A stretch of 64,000 bases of DNA, from assembly GCA_965153455.1 (NCBI GenBank), contig OZ234503.1:620001-684000 (forward strand). The letters run 5' to 3'. The stretch is from Sphagnum compactum. Its lineage: Eukaryota > Bryophyta > Sphagnopsida > Sphagnales. Under the pieces are notes generated by a model, which was given only the letters and a program-made list of their open reading frames with translations, was not told the origin of the DNA and ran no database searches. The position numbers were made by a program, and so were the translations under genes. This document shows positions 1 through 12,710 of this stretch, piece after piece. Positions within the stretch are counted from its first letter, which is position 1, and the number at the start of each line of letters is the position of its first letter.

Positions 1-1931
1 ATGGGTTGGTTGTAAGGTAGGGTGGTTCACTTTTTGCATCACAATCTAGTTTTTTACAGAGTGGTGTGCACTTACATACTATTAACATGGCATAAAAACC
101 ATAATTTTCCAAATTTGTGGCTAGATTTAGATTGTTAACTTGGAGAAGAAGACATCTATAATATAAATTGTAGCATATATGCACCAAATATATAGCAATG
201 GACTTTTGAAGTTGAAAAATTTGGATTGGTTTGTTGTTTGTGCCTTTATATACATACACTTTTGTGTATGAATTTTATTTGGATATATTATAGGGACTCA
301 ATATATGAAATATTAAAACAAAAATAATATATTTGCAAAAACATTGTTAGAAAAAAAAATTAACCAAAAAAAAGTTATGGACTTTTGAATGGCCTAAAAT
401 GAGCCATATTTTCATAAGTCCATATGATAATCATTTTTGGGTGGATTTCAAAAAAAATAAATTAGCATGTACATTAAAGAATTGTTTAAAATGGCTTATT
501 TTCATATGGGTTTTTTAGTTCATTAACCACCATGTAATTCCCCACTAAATTAATGATATCAAAATAGATTGTCATTTTAACACTACCGAATGGACTTTTA
601 GGGAATGGAGCATTTTCAAAAAATGAGCCACCTTAGAGTGCCTACACCCAATGGCCCACACATCCCTACTTTGAAATGGTTGACCCACCCATCCCTATTT
701 TAAAATAGTGGGACTAAATTGAAGATGTTCTTTATTTGTTCGTCTTCAACATGGTAATTGGTACCAATGTGGGTGTGGTTTTGCCTTAGCCAATTAAACA
801 TGAGGTCGAGTTGAGGTGGGTCGTATTTTGGTAATGCATGTGGCCAAGGGTATTACACAACATAAAGATTGATGATTTTTTTCTAAAAAAAAAATTCCTA
901 TGATACCAAATGTTAATCACATGAAAAATAAAAGAACCAGAATGGGCATTTCAAAATGTAGGGCTTCAAAATGCACAGTGGGCTTTTACTTTTTGTAAGA
1001 GCACTTCCAAATACAATACATACAACATTTTTTGCAAGTTTTTATGAAAGATGAAATATACTAAACCTAAAATGACGGGGGGCTTTTTCAGTTTTTTGTT
1101 GGGTATATGGATATATGACCATTGGTTCCCAACTCACAAAACCCCCACCCTCGGAATTAAATCAGGGTCAATGAAAGCCAAAAACTTGCCCTTGCCTCTG
1201 AATCGAAGCTTGACAAAATCCAAAAACTCATTCCACCTCCAACCCACCCTTGGAAAACAAATAAGGCTCTTTGATAGAAAATTAGATTTCTTGAAATTTG
1301 AAAATTGAGGTTCTTTAAATGAAAACTCTTTTGTTTTGAGTTTTTTGAGCTGTTGAATGGATCTTAGAACTTCACATATGCGGAATTAAAGTTGCCATGT
1401 TAGTTTGTTATTTATAATTTCCCATCCATGATTTTTTCCTTGGCTGATTTATTTTTTGAGCTTTGCCATGGTAGATTTCATAGGCTCCATACTTGTAAAT
1501 TGTAAATGAGTTTGACAAAAAAAACACTTTTTGAATTGCATTGAAATTGAAATTTGTAGTTTGCAGTGCCTTTGTTCAACTTAAATTCCACTTTCCACAT
1601 AATTGTGGTTGATAGTGTTCTACGATAATATCTTAAAAAAAACCAGCTTCACAATCAACCTCATACTCGGGTAAACATAGGATGTTTAATTTGACCACCA
1701 ACTTCAAATCAGATTTTAGAAAAACTAATAATCAAATTACCATAATTGAACAAATGTTTTGCTTGAAACCTGAATCAAAACTGGCTGATTTTTTGTTAAA
1801 AAGCAGCCCCAAAGAATCAATGTTTTATAAGTCAATCCCCCAAAAATGGATAGTTCTTTGGAAAGTAAAAAATTAAAAAAACCTAGAACCGTTTAGTTCT
1901 CTAAAATGAATTTTTTTAATAAACTTGAACC
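1..1931. other. AT-rich intergenic DNA, no gene seen
   Basis: The stretch is AT-rich with many A and T runs. The open frames are short (64 to 85 codons), lack recognisable domains and have no splice-joined partners. I see no RNA gene or transposon end before the CACTA terminus at 1932. Confidence 0.6.
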
Positions 1932-3750
1932 CACTATGAAAAATTGTGTTTGTTGAACCACACTACCATGCAACTAAAACTCAAAAACTAATTCATATAC
2001 AACTATTATGCAACTATCCCTTGGGTATTACAACTCCAGTGCAACTATCCCCCTAGAAATATGGTGTATTAATAAATAAATTACCACATTAGAAAATTAG
2101 TTAATTGTATTATAGCTGCAAGTGAGTTGAAAATGGATCTTTTATACGGTAATTTATATACATCATACATACATATGTAATCAACCATGTTTGACTTTTT
2201 TAAGAATTACATTGTACTTGGATGTGGCAACTATTTTAAAACTATTATAAATGTGTCATTGAAGCAACAACTATGTTGCAACAAGTGTATAATGTACATA
2301 CATGCAATTATGCCACCTATCCACATCTCCACCACCCATTATGGGATACATTTGCAACTAGTTTTCAATTATGATTCCCATTAATACGATTATTATGGCC
2401 ACTAGTGCGCCACTACTAAAATATTATTTTTCAACTATGTTACGATTATAATACAACTACTTATAACTTAATAAGAATACATATTCATCAGTTATTTATA
2501 TCTTCATCATATGTGTTTCATTTTGAATGATTTAAAATGTTATGGGAGTGCTACCTCAAGTTTCAGAAATCATCTTTGAAGTGAAAAGGAAATGGACAGG
2601 AAACTTTCTTATTTCTTATTCATTTTAAACGATTGAAAGTGTTATAGGAACGCCACTTGAAGTTCTAAAATCATTTTTGAACTCTAATAACAACATAACA
2701 ACATACAAGGAATTTTGTGGGTGTTTGGGAATCGGCCTTTGTAGCATTTGGTGGTTTGTTTTTTTGAGTTTTTGACCCCTTCTACTTTGAGGGGCCATAA
2801 CTTTCTCAATTCTATTTTGTTTGTGACAATTTTTAGTGCATTAGATGTGCCAATAGGAAGGGTTCAAATTTTTTTATAGACATAGAGCCCCCCCTTTGGA
2901 TCTGGCCTACCTTGAACACTTAAGTGTTATAATTGCAACTCAATTACAACTAATGAATAATTAAAAGATTTAACCCATATGTTTTGTTTTCGAATCCCAT
3001 GTTAAGGTTTTTTCTTTTATGATTTCAAATTAAAATACATGTGCCATTTTGGGATGAGTTGAAAAAAATTTAACCTAAATTTTTTTTAAAGAAAATCATG
3101 GCTATTTTTTAATGCATTTAGTCTTGTGCTTTCCTACCTACTTACCTACATAGGTAAGTAAGTAGGTCCTATTTTTCTACCTGCCTATGTAGGTAGGTAG
3201 GTAGGTAGGTCCTGAATATGTGTAGGTACTTACCTACCTAGGTAAATATGTAGGTATGTAGGTCTTAATACCTGCCAACCTATCTACCTATGGTTATGTA
3301 TGACCTACCTTACTACTAAAATAAATATTTTTATTTTTATTTTTTCCAAAATACAATTAATATGCCATGTGGAAAATTTTTTATTGTACCATGTGTCACA
3401 ATTTCAAACCACCATTAACAGTCATCATGGACGATGGAGGTCAATATTTCGAAAAAAAAATTTAGGTCCAAAAATCTTCAAAATGTCATGTGTCAAATTT
3501 TAATAAATGGATGACAAGTAATGACATCAACATGACATCATGGATGTAATTATAATGGAATTGAATAGTAGTGGGTTGCAATTGAATTGCAATGAATTAC
3601 ATCGTATATACGATGAGTTGCAACTCTGCAATTCATGCAACTTGTCTATTAGCACTAATGGCATATAAATACAATGAGTTGCAAATGTTTTCTGCAACTC
3701 AAAAATTGAGTTTCAAGGCCAATTGCAAAACACCCCTTTTTCTCATAGTG
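1932..3750. mobile_element. Non-autonomous CACTA DNA transposon, 1.8 kb
   Basis: The left end reads CACTATGAAAAATTGTG. The reverse complement of the right end reads CACTATGAGAAAAAGGGG, and both continue with GTGTTT-type sequence. The element is flanked by ACC at 1929-1931 and again at 3751-3753, the 3-bp target duplication expected of CACTA/En-Spm elements. Inside the ends are many GCAACTA / TTGCAACT motifs (about 1965-2480 and 3575-3735), like the subterminal repeats that CACTA transposase binds in known elements. There is no transposase reading frame, so it would need help from an autonomous relative. It contains a TACC/GGTA tetranucleotide tract near 3130-3300. The stretch from about 3345 to 3400 resembles 37.2 kb and 42.1 kb, which belong to related elements. 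Confidence 0.82.
3130..3300. repeat. TACC/GGTA tetranucleotide tract
   Basis: A degenerate CCTACCTA tract is followed by GGTAGGTA and then CCTACCTA again, so the tract can fold on itself. It lies inside the CACTA element. Similar tracts occur at 37.2 kb and 41.9-42.05 kb, also inside CACTA-type elements, which suggests the tract is an inherited part of that family. Further copies at 57.09 kb and 60.2-60.9 kb are not inside an element I can delimit. Confidence 0.8.
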
Positions 3751-3825
3751 ACCATCACGTTTTTTCAATTTTTGATTTTTTAAAAACCTAGAACCCAAGG
3801 CTCTTACAAAAAATAAAGAATCGCA

Positions 3826-4770
3826 CAACACTAGAATTTACCAGTGTTGTGCATGTAAATGGTTTAAAACTTACACCCCATGTAATTTTAAATGTATAAT
3901 TCATATTCATTTCCATTCGTGTAAGTGGAAAAAAAATTTAAGTTGAATTTAAAAAAAAAACTATATATATATCTATGATTTTACATGGTTATGTAAAACA
4001 ATGTAAATATATAACAATGTAAAAAATGTGATTTTCAATTGAGCAAGGGAAATTTCATAATGTTTTCAAAGATAAGCTTGCTAAATGGCCCATTCAAAAC
4101 AAAAAACCATCAAAATATACACCCACAACTAATTCATATGACTTTGCAAGAAGGTCTAATCATTAAAGATATATAATAAAATTATCTATAAAGTAAGGAA
4201 AACAACACTAGAACCTTGACTTTGATCATAATAAGGTGAGATTGAAAAAAATAAGAAAACATTAGCATTCAAAGGTGAAAGGACCTTAGTTTTTGTGGTG
4301 AATTGAATTTCACCCTATCTTTCCTTTTTTTTTAGCACCTCCATTGTTGCTACATATATTTTCACTACTCTTTCTTGTAAAAAACTACTATAATTAGTCT
4401 TGAACCTTGTGCATTAAATGTTGGTTTTCAACATTTCATTCCTAGATTTAATAAAATTTCCTTATTTTATGGATACCCCTAAAAGAAAGGTTTGGGGTGA
4501 AAAGAGGCCCAAAGACAAGGTGACTTTATAAATAATTTTAGTATTTACACTTACACACCCTGAAACATTTACACGGGGCCGTGTAAGTGTATTTGACAAA
4601 TACTTACATTGGCCTCATGTGTAACTATAAAAAAATATATATCCACTATAACAAAATAAATGTAAATGTAAAAAAATTGGACATGTAAGTGTAAACGACT
4701 TACACTTACACTACATTACACACCTTATATACGACTATTGACACTTCCATGCACAACATTGAAATCTACC
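3826..4770. mobile_element. Possible non-autonomous TIR element with TTACAC subterminal repeats
   Basis: The left part contains GTGTTGTGCATG at about 3844. The right part contains CATGCACAACATTG at about 4749, its near reverse complement, with further matching outward (TAGAATTT against TAGATTT). Between them are many ACTTACAC and GTGTAAGTG motifs, in opposite orientation at the two sides, which is typical of subterminal repeats of hAT or CACTA elements. The left end starts CACTAGAA but the right end does not mirror CACTA, and I found no target duplication. The class is unsettled. No open frame of note. Confidence 0.35.
4440..4540. repeat. Short dispersed repeat, second copy at 7020-7130
   Basis: The segment running from ATAAAATTTCC through GTTTGGGGTGAAA to GGTGACTTT recurs in the same order near 7020-7130, with substitutions. 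Both copies are noncoding and I cannot assign them to a family. Confidence 0.5.
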
Positions 4771-4984
4771 TTTACTTGGTATTACCTTGATTTTTTACTT
4801 TGAAATTATGGAGGTAGTTGGTTCGGTGTGTATATGTTTGTCTTGTAAGGATGAGAAATAAGTAAATGAAGGAAAAACACCCAGCAAGGGAACAAGAAAA
4901 GAAAAAAGGAAAATCAAAGTCCAAACAAAAAACCACACCCAAAAGTGCAGAATGCACAATGAGAGCCTTAAGAAGAGAAAACAC

Positions 4985-5835
4985 GAAACCTAGGACCTAA
5001 ATCCATCACCAGTAGCACAAAGCACGTTGTGCAAGTAGATGGGCGCTCAGTTATGTGCACTTTAAGATCTGATCTTCTTTTTCATGTGCATGCAAACCTT
5101 CACAATTATAGGCTCTTTCACACCAACAACCTCTTTGCTCTGCTTATTTTCCTTTGAAATAAAGGGAAATTAGTTCAAGTTTTTCCTAATAATCCTAAAA
5201 AGGTTTCTTGTGATTAAATAAAAGCAACTTGATACTAGAGGCCTTGCAAGTGCATGATCTTTGTGTGTTGGTGTTGTACACAAATCCAAGCTTAGTTATG
5301 GGTGGGATAGCTTTACATATTAATTAAAATTAATTTTTTCATTGCAGAAGGATCCAAGATACTAAAAGTTTTGTGACCTTGACTTGCTCCAAATTCATCA
5401 TCTTTCTTCTAGATTAAAGGATTTTGGATTTCTCAAAATTGTTATACTTGGTTATAAACGGAGTGTTGTTGCAAATGACGGCCATAACAACACTTTCTAA
5501 GAGATGTTTTGTACTTCATTTCTAGCAAGGGCAAGGAAGGGGGCAACTAGGATTTTTACTTTTTGAAGGGACTGTCAATGGAACAATCATTGATACTTAG
5601 TCTTTAGACAAAATAAGGTTAGCATCTTCATGCTCCTACATTTGTGAATTATAGCCCAATTTAAGATGTGTATTTGGAAAGTTGAAAACAATTCTTGACT
5701 TAGATGGCCAAAAAGAAATTAACTATATATCTAGGATATATTATATGTAAACATGGGCTCAATCTCATACTGCCTAACCAAAAATCGTTAGTTATTCTTG
5801 CTCAATTTCACTCTATCAAGGTTAAAACCTATAAC
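4985..5835. repeat. Decayed copy of the sequence at 17.33-18.15 kb
   Basis: Over about 800 bases this segment follows the same order of blocks as 17335-18150. Shared landmarks include CTTCACAATTA, CTCTGCTT, TTTACATATT, TTTTGTGAC, CTAAGAGA and TTAGCATCTTCATGCTCC. Many differences are C-to-T or G-to-A type, CpG to TpG or CpA, relative to the later copy. That pattern is usual for a methylated, unselected copy. The nature of the parent sequence is unknown. Confidence 0.65.
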
Positions 5836-8727
5836 TGGGAGCTCAAGTGATTACTTTGGAAAAGCACTAAAAGTCTTTTTTTTCTCAAAAAACACTTTTA
5901 CATGCAAATGAATTTTTGAATGAAATTTTTTGTAACTTGTTGTAAAAAATATTTAAATGTTCTTCAATGCATCACATTTGTTTTAGTCATTATTGAATAA
6001 ATATGAATTTTTAAAAGTGTACAGATTCTTTATAGATTGAATGTTTCATCTTGAAAAATGATCAAAATTGTAAGTCATCACCAAAAATTAAAATTTCACA
6101 TTCTTTTGTTTTATCATATTCTAAGCTATAACTTTTTTTCATACATCATGTACACTATAACCCATTTATATGTGGTAAAAGACTTTTGAAACTTTGAAAT
6201 TTTGAAGTGATTTTGAAACACTCTTTGAATTTTTTAAGTTTTAGAATTCCACATTTTTAAAAATATGAGTGTTTTTTGAGTGTGGCTAATATGTTCTTAT
6301 CATGTATATTTTTCCAATGATTTATTATTATTATATGAGTCTTTTTATAATCCTTTGCTTGACTACATTTGATGCAATAGGTGTACACTTCAAATGTCTT
6401 AAATTAAAACCAAAACTGAAAATTGGATCAAATGAATTTTTACTTTAAGTTCCTTCACATTCATATGAGGGAAAAATGACTAACTTGTCATGATTAATAT
6501 GGTTTTAAATGTTAATAAAAGAATAAATTTATCAGACAAGTAAATATTTTTTTTTCCATTGGCAATCAATAATTATAGATACCATAATCTGTGCATTGCA
6601 ATTCTACTATACCTTAGGCTTATGGAAATTCTCCCATGATTGTGCATTATGAATTTTCCCACATTATGCACAAGCACCAGTGATTTCAAAACATCTTTCG
6701 GTGGCTTCTTGAAAAAGTGTTCAACTTGCTGTGGGTTTTTCCTTCATCATGAGAATGGAGATTTCTCTATTTTTATGAAATATATTCAAGGAAGATGATG
6801 AACCAACTTGGAATCATGGAGCTTTGAGCAATATTATGATTCCCTGATTGTGTTACAGTCTTGTCATTTGGGTTGTCATGTTTGAAATTTGAGAGCTTTT
6901 TAGGTTGCTTTTGGAGAATCTTCATGTTGAACTCAGTAGAATAAGGTTGTGGATTAAAACCTCAAGGTGGGCAATATGAATCTTATAAAACAACTAGTCT
7001 TGGGAAATTTCTACAAATTGGCAGTTTAAAAATTTGCTTCCTGAGATTTCATAAAATTTCTTTTGTGGATACCACTGAAAGAGGGGTTGGGGTGAAAGAG
7101 AGGATGACTTTCCAAACAACTTTAATATGTGAAACAATTGGTTAGTCCATCAGCCATTTAGTAGGAGATTTCATCTTCTAACATAGGGAACCATGGTCCT
7201 CTTGGTTGAAAATAGAGTGTGAGGTAGTTCTCAACGTGTAATGTAGAAATAGGAAAAAATTGGAGGTGCTGGTTCACCCTGACCACGCGATTGAACCTAA
7301 AAATAGTTCAATAGGTAGGGTGTTTTTAGGAAGGCTATTAGTCTGGGCCAAAAATAGTGGCAGCCAATTTTAGGAATAAAATTTCCTTTGAACCATTGAG
7401 AAGTTTGGTCATGCTGAGAACGAGCTGCCTTTTTTTCTTGTGGGTGGGGGGAAGGTGGCATTTTTTAATTTCAAGTTGTGTTTGGTGTGGAAAGTGTGTA
7501 ACCTAAAAAGAAAGGGGATACAAAAAAGATAATATCTCACGCATGAGAAGCTTCAAAGTAGAGTCATAAACCGTAAAAATCTACAACACTATCAATCCCA
7601 ACACTTGCATTGTAACCCACTGTTATTAGAAGTCTTACTAGTGCTACTAATTCTAACAAAATAAAGTTTTGTTTATGTAGCTTACCAATCTGTCACATAA
7701 GTGTGAGCCCTCACACACTTGCCATGGTGGCAATGTACTAATCCATATTAAAAGTCTAGAATTGGGGTATGGTTTGAAGTCAAAACTTTCAAGGTTCTTT
7801 CAATCCATATGAGCTCCTAACCTTGTCTCCTACTAATGCAACAATGGAGAGGATTATTAAGTCCCTTAACTGAGAAACCCCAATTTTAGAAGCATTTGGA
7901 TCTACATGTTTTGATCAAAGTATGACCAATACCTACTAGGGTTTACTTGGAACTATTCAAGAAGAACAAATTCTTGTGCAAGAAGGGGCTACAGATACAT
8001 CTCTAAGAGCTTCCCACTCCTATTCTCATTCATCTTGTTCTACCCAACCTAAGGACACCTCACTGAGGCTTCTGGTATTCACTAAGACAATTATCCTACA
8101 ACATGGATTTAAAGGTGCTGCAAGAAAGGTCCACATTTCAAATGCACACTTGTCCTTCTACATGCCCCTGTTTCTATAGTTCGGACTTTTTCCCTTTTCA
8201 TCATTCCTCAACATCAACCCCTTATAGTTTTGATCCTTCTTAAGGACTACTTGCGTACTATGCTAAGTTATTGGCACAACAAAATTCAGCAACTACTAGC
8301 ACAACTAGTCCATCCTACTATCTCTTGAAAACTGTCAAAAGAAGAAAAAACATCAGAAGAAAACAACTTGCCTGCATCGCTCCCCAATCCTACTTCTTAT
8401 CTTGCCTTGCACCGTCCTACTACGCAAACCTCCATTCAATGCTGCAACTCCCTACACCATCCATAGCTCGATGTCGATCTGATCTCCATAACACACAAAT
8501 AAACAATACTTCCTACCCATGCATTCCTTGATGCAGCAACGGAATAATTCTTGCCGTTAGCATGTAGAAAGTTGACGACCACTACAACAAAAAAAAGAAA
8601 ACCCTAAAAACTTGTTGTGTTCACATTATCAGAGTGACTTTATGTGTTTGGTCACAAGTGGACTTGGACAGCGGACAGTGAGGTGTTTTTTAAAAAAGAA
8701 CAATTTTTGGGGTGGGGAGGGGGGGGA
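5836..8727. other. Intergenic DNA, no gene seen
   Basis: The sequence is AT-rich with short open frames only. It contains the second copy of the small repeat (7020-7130). The segment at 8579 begins CACTACAACAAAAA, which resembles a CACTA terminus, but I found no partner end. The two forward frames at 7976-8179 and 8271-8531 show no domain and no conservation with anything else in the window. Confidence 0.55.
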
Positions 8728-9576
8728 AGGTCAAAGCAAAGAGTTCTCAAGTTCCTGACATGTTTCCCAAAGAGTTCCCAATAGCGCCTCACTTTTATCC
8801 CATATGCTTTGGAAAATGTTGTCCTCCTTTCACTATGTAGCTGGGCTAAAGTTTAGAAATTCTATAGTTCAAAATAGAACCTTCTGTTTTGGGGAGCCTC
8901 CATAGTTTCATTTTTTGAGTGATGGGTCAATCAAATTGGCTCATTGCACAAAAAATAATAATTGGGAGGGACCTCATCTAATGAATAGGAGAGGTCAATA
9001 GTGACGGTCGATAACAATGGTATGTAAAGTGCTGTAACCTATTTCTATGTCCAACTGCACATCAGCTACTTATGCCATTTCCTGGGATTGACATATAGTG
9101 TTCAGTAGAAGTGGGTGCGAATTGAAATGGTAAAGGTCTTTTCAAATTTAGCCTGCGTATTTGAAAACCCCTCCCCTGGCAGAAGTTTTTAAAAGGGATC
9201 TTACAAAAGTGCAAAGGTACCTTACACTTCTGTAATGTTTCTAAATTTGGAAATATTCTTAATGCTAATGAAGGAACAACTTTTTGGCACTCCCTGGATT
9301 TTGGGGCCGAGGATTAGCCTTTCGCCCTCAACCAGGCCCTCAAATCCAGGAAGAGCCTCAAAGCTGTTCCTTACCCTGTACATAATGGGGTATGTCATGC
9401 TGAAAGTGTGCGGTTAAAGTTCAAGGTGCAGGGCTGTGGGGAAATAGAGTTCACGTGAGGCGCTAAACACCCCTTAACGAGCGAGCTCTGTACCGTACTG
9501 GTTTCGGGCCGGACAGTGCAGCCCTGCGAAGAACTGCGTTGTTCTGTCGCAGGGTTTTTAAAAAATTTCCCTTTTT
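8728..9576. repeat. Segment A, left part of first LTR-element pile
   Basis: This segment of about 850 bp is repeated almost intact at 45812-46655. Both copies start at AGGTCAAAGCAAAGA and join the same downstream LTR block at TTTTTGCAG / CAAACAAG. It is more GC-rich than its surroundings near the right end (9300-9560). It replaces the first part of the usual LTR (TGCTATATTTC and following), so it is either an alternative LTR head or sequence captured by the element. No gene is evident. Confidence 0.7.
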
Positions 9577-9976
9577 GCAGCAAACAAGAAATTCAACAAA
9601 GCCCCACTTGAGTTCTCTCGTCAGCCTCGTCTACACCTACTTTTGATAAAATCCTGCTAAACTTAATTATTACTTTTGGACTTGCAAGATCTACCATAAC
9701 TACAGGCCAGATAACTGTATCCAGAGAATTCATAGTCCAACTTCATTGTGGTTTAATACCAAGTGATGGAACGGACCATTTATGATGCATTCTGTCATGT
9801 GCCTCATCTTTGAACTCAGTGTCCGGGGCTGGCCTAGTGATGTGTTACATGGCATCATGCGCCTTAAATGGCTTGTTCTCTAGTACTTTAAAAAACTCTC
9901 TTTTTAATTCTCTTTGTATTTTGAGGGACCTCCCCCAGCAGAAGATCTCTAGGGAGTGATGCAATGGGGGAGATCC
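9577..9976. repeat. Short derivative unit of the LTR element
   Basis: A piece of LTR (9577-9720) is joined directly to the last part of the internal region (9721-9976), skipping the rest of the LTR and most of the internal region. The joint lies in GTATCCAGAGAATTCATAGT. The same joint, with small changes, appears twice in the second pile (about 50410 and 50883), so this deleted form existed before the piles diverged. Confidence 0.65.
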
Positions 9977-11096
9977 TACTATATTTCTATTTTCATATGT
10001 TCATATGGAAAGATTTTTTGATGGGACAGGTCAGGAAAATTCAAATTTATGTATTTTTGCAGCAAACAAGAAATTCAACAAAGCCCAACTTGAGTTCTTG
10101 TCAGCCTCGTCTACACCTACTTTTGATGAAACCCTGCCAAACTTAATTATTACTTTTGAACTTGCTAGAGCTACCATAACTACAGGGCAGAGAATTGTAT
10201 CCTTTACTAATAAGTATAATGTGGAACTCCACGGTTATTTTACTGGCCAAATTTCAACCTGAAACATATGATTTGAACATATTCAAAGGATTTTCATGGA
10301 AAAAAATTACCCAAATTCGGCACATTTTTTAATGTTTTCTTCAAATTGCCATATTTTTTATGAGAAGCTCAATTAGGTAGCCAAGAATGTAGAAGGATTA
10401 TGTTTACTCCCTACTTTCATATGTAGCATATAGCCAAATTTGGATAAAGTATTTTCTAAATGATCGCCACTTTGGCTACATCACAAAATCCTTAAAAGAA
10501 ACCCTGGTGGGAGGCTTTTGTGACACCAAGTTGAGGCTTGTCTTCTGCAATACACAAATTACTGGCTATCCTTTTTTCAGTGTTTTTTAGATAAGGTCCC
10601 CATACATTGAGGAAAATTCCCTCCTCAAAGCCAGAAGGAACCACACCTTTTTGTAAGGCGTCCTCACAAAAAGGAGAGGAAGGACAAGAGGGTTCCTACC
10701 TTTCTGTAAGGTGGCTCTTTAAAATAATGATGGTGCCTCCTGGGTCCTAAGTTGCCTCCCAGTTTTCAGTAGGCAAATCTTGTACACACCCACATCATAA
10801 CTGGCTTCTCACATGCGCTGGGCCATTCCTAAAATTTACTTTTCGGTTTGTTGAAATTCTGGGAGACCCCCTTACTAGGGCCATAACTTATGCATTAAAG
10901 GCAGGGCTGTCTTATTATGTACTTTATTCGATTTTTCAATTGTGCAAAATTGGGCCCCCTTGGTGAATACCGCTGGGAGATTCTATTACGTGAAGTCCTG
11001 ACCTAATTCCCTTCTACTCCGAGGCTACCCTATAATGCATAACAGCCTCACAGGCTTTTCGAAAACAGAAAGGCCTCTTTTGTCACCGGAACCCCA
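9977..11096 (+). mobile_element. LTR copy of a non-autonomous LTR element
   Basis: The 1120-bp block starts with TACTATATTTCTAT (TGCTATATTTC in the other copies), directly after a purine-rich stretch ATGGGGGAGATCC that could serve as polypurine tract. It ends at GGAACCCCA. The copy at 51142-52257 has the same limits and almost the same length (1116 bp). In the last LTR of this pile the homology stops within a few bases of the same end (15591), which supports that position as the true LTR edge. No coding frame of substance lies inside. Confidence 0.65.
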
Positions 11097-11110
11097 CTGG
11101 GTATCAGAAA
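11097..11110 (+). other. Possible primer binding site
   Basis: Just after the LTR end the sequence contains GGTATCAGA, matching nine bases of the usual initiator-Met tRNA primer site of plant LTR elements (TGGTATCAGAGC). The same motif follows the LTR ends at 13981, 48206 and 52257. The following bases are A-rich and do not match. Confidence 0.4.
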
Positions 11111-12089
11111 AAAAAGAAAAAAAAGAAAGACCGGCAGAACTTAAGCCGGGTAAATCCCTCGGCGTTGGGTTTTACTGGAATTCGGTCAACACTGGGCTCT
11201 GCCTAAATAGAGGATTATAAATAATAAATTCAATACCTTAGTGGAATTGAAGTACTATGATAAAATAATTAAATTGAATAATCCTCTTACAATAAAATTA
11301 CAATGAATATTTTTAATCATAATTTTTAAAAAAATGAATACTAACTTTAATATAAATTTTATAGTTAGTAAAATTAGTTTATAACTATTACAATGATAGT
11401 TTTTCTACAATAATGTTACATTAATTGTAGTTATTAATTATACTATAATTATTGGAGTTTTTTAATGACTGAAAAATAAAAATAATTTTTGTAAAAAATT
11501 AAATATTATACATCACCCTTCATATACACATGTTTATTTCAGTATTCATCCATATATTATTGAGTAAAATATATATTATACACGATTATAAATCTATACA
11601 TCCTGAAATATGCAAATACACTTTGAATATATATAGATTTGCAATTCATTTAATCATATCCACATCATAAATGAGTATTCTTGAATGAAAATCATCTTTA
11701 AAATTGTTTAAATAGAAAAATTAAAAAACACATTAGTAACAAGGTATCTACATGCACAACCAAATGCAAAAAATAGTTGAAAAAATAACCAATAATAGTG
11801 AGAAACGACATAGGCACAAGTAGTCACAATTGATTGGTTACAAAATCTCAGTTTTCTTCTAAGGATTCCAAACTTTGTGCAATTTTTGGAAGACGTGAGT
11901 CATTATCCTTATCATGCAAAAAAGCCCCCAATGAAATGGTTTTTCGGTGAAATTCTGAAAATCCAAGATCTTCCTTTTTATAGTTTTTATCTTTCAAGAT
12001 AATATGAATTAAGGGTTGACCTTTTCTTTGTAAAAATTATTATTTATCTTAGGTATCATGTGAAAGATGCCCACTTACATCGCAAACAA

Positions 12090-12710
12090 ATCATAGTGTT
12101 GAAGGACCATTGGATCTTGATCCACAAGTCAATCATAGGTGAATATTGTGCAACTGTTCAATGCATCAGCCGAATGTGAGTATTGCGTGGCCGCCCAATA
12201 CTCACCTTTCCCTCAATCTAATGTGAGCATTGGGCGTCCACCTGATGTTCATCTATGCTTTAAGAAAGGATAATTATTAGGTAACCGCTTGATACACACT
12301 TGCATCTCAAGCGAAGTTGAGTATCAAGTGGCCACCCAGTTCCAACCTTCAACTCATGTGAAAGTGATTATTGAGTGACTAATTGATGTTCACACCGAAT
12401 CGAACAAAAGTGAATATCAGATGCCACCTGATCTTCATTTACACCTAAAGTGGGTATGAGTACTGGGCACTCAGTGGGTGTTCGCATATTCGGGAAATGG
12501 CAATGAACATCAGGTGGTTGCCTGATTTTCATATTTGTTTAAGGTGCATATAGACATTGGGCAGGCACATGATGTTCAATTGTGTGTGAGGTGATGGTGA
12601 GGATCAGGCGATTGCTTGATATTCATATTTGTTTGAGGTGCATATAACCATTGAGTGGCCGTCCCATACTCCCTATCATCTTAGCAAAGCTTGGGTTTCA
12701 ATAGTCGTTT
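12090..12710. repeat. Degenerate internal minisatellite of the LTR element
   Basis: Phrases such as GTGAATATT, ATTGGGCGTCCACCTGATG and TTCATATTTGTTTGAGGTGC return with variation at roughly 50 to 70 base spacing. The same block occurs at about 49200-49810 and 53275-53880. There is no long reading frame. It may be a structured leader or packaging region, but that is a guess. Confidence 0.6.

Noticed and set aside
8579-8620. CACTACAACAAAAA as a CACTA left end
   Set aside because: No matching right end or target duplication could be found.
12090-12710. Regular spacing as a CRISPR array
   Set aside because: The repeated words vary in length and sequence, spacers are not unique, and the DNA is clearly plant nuclear.
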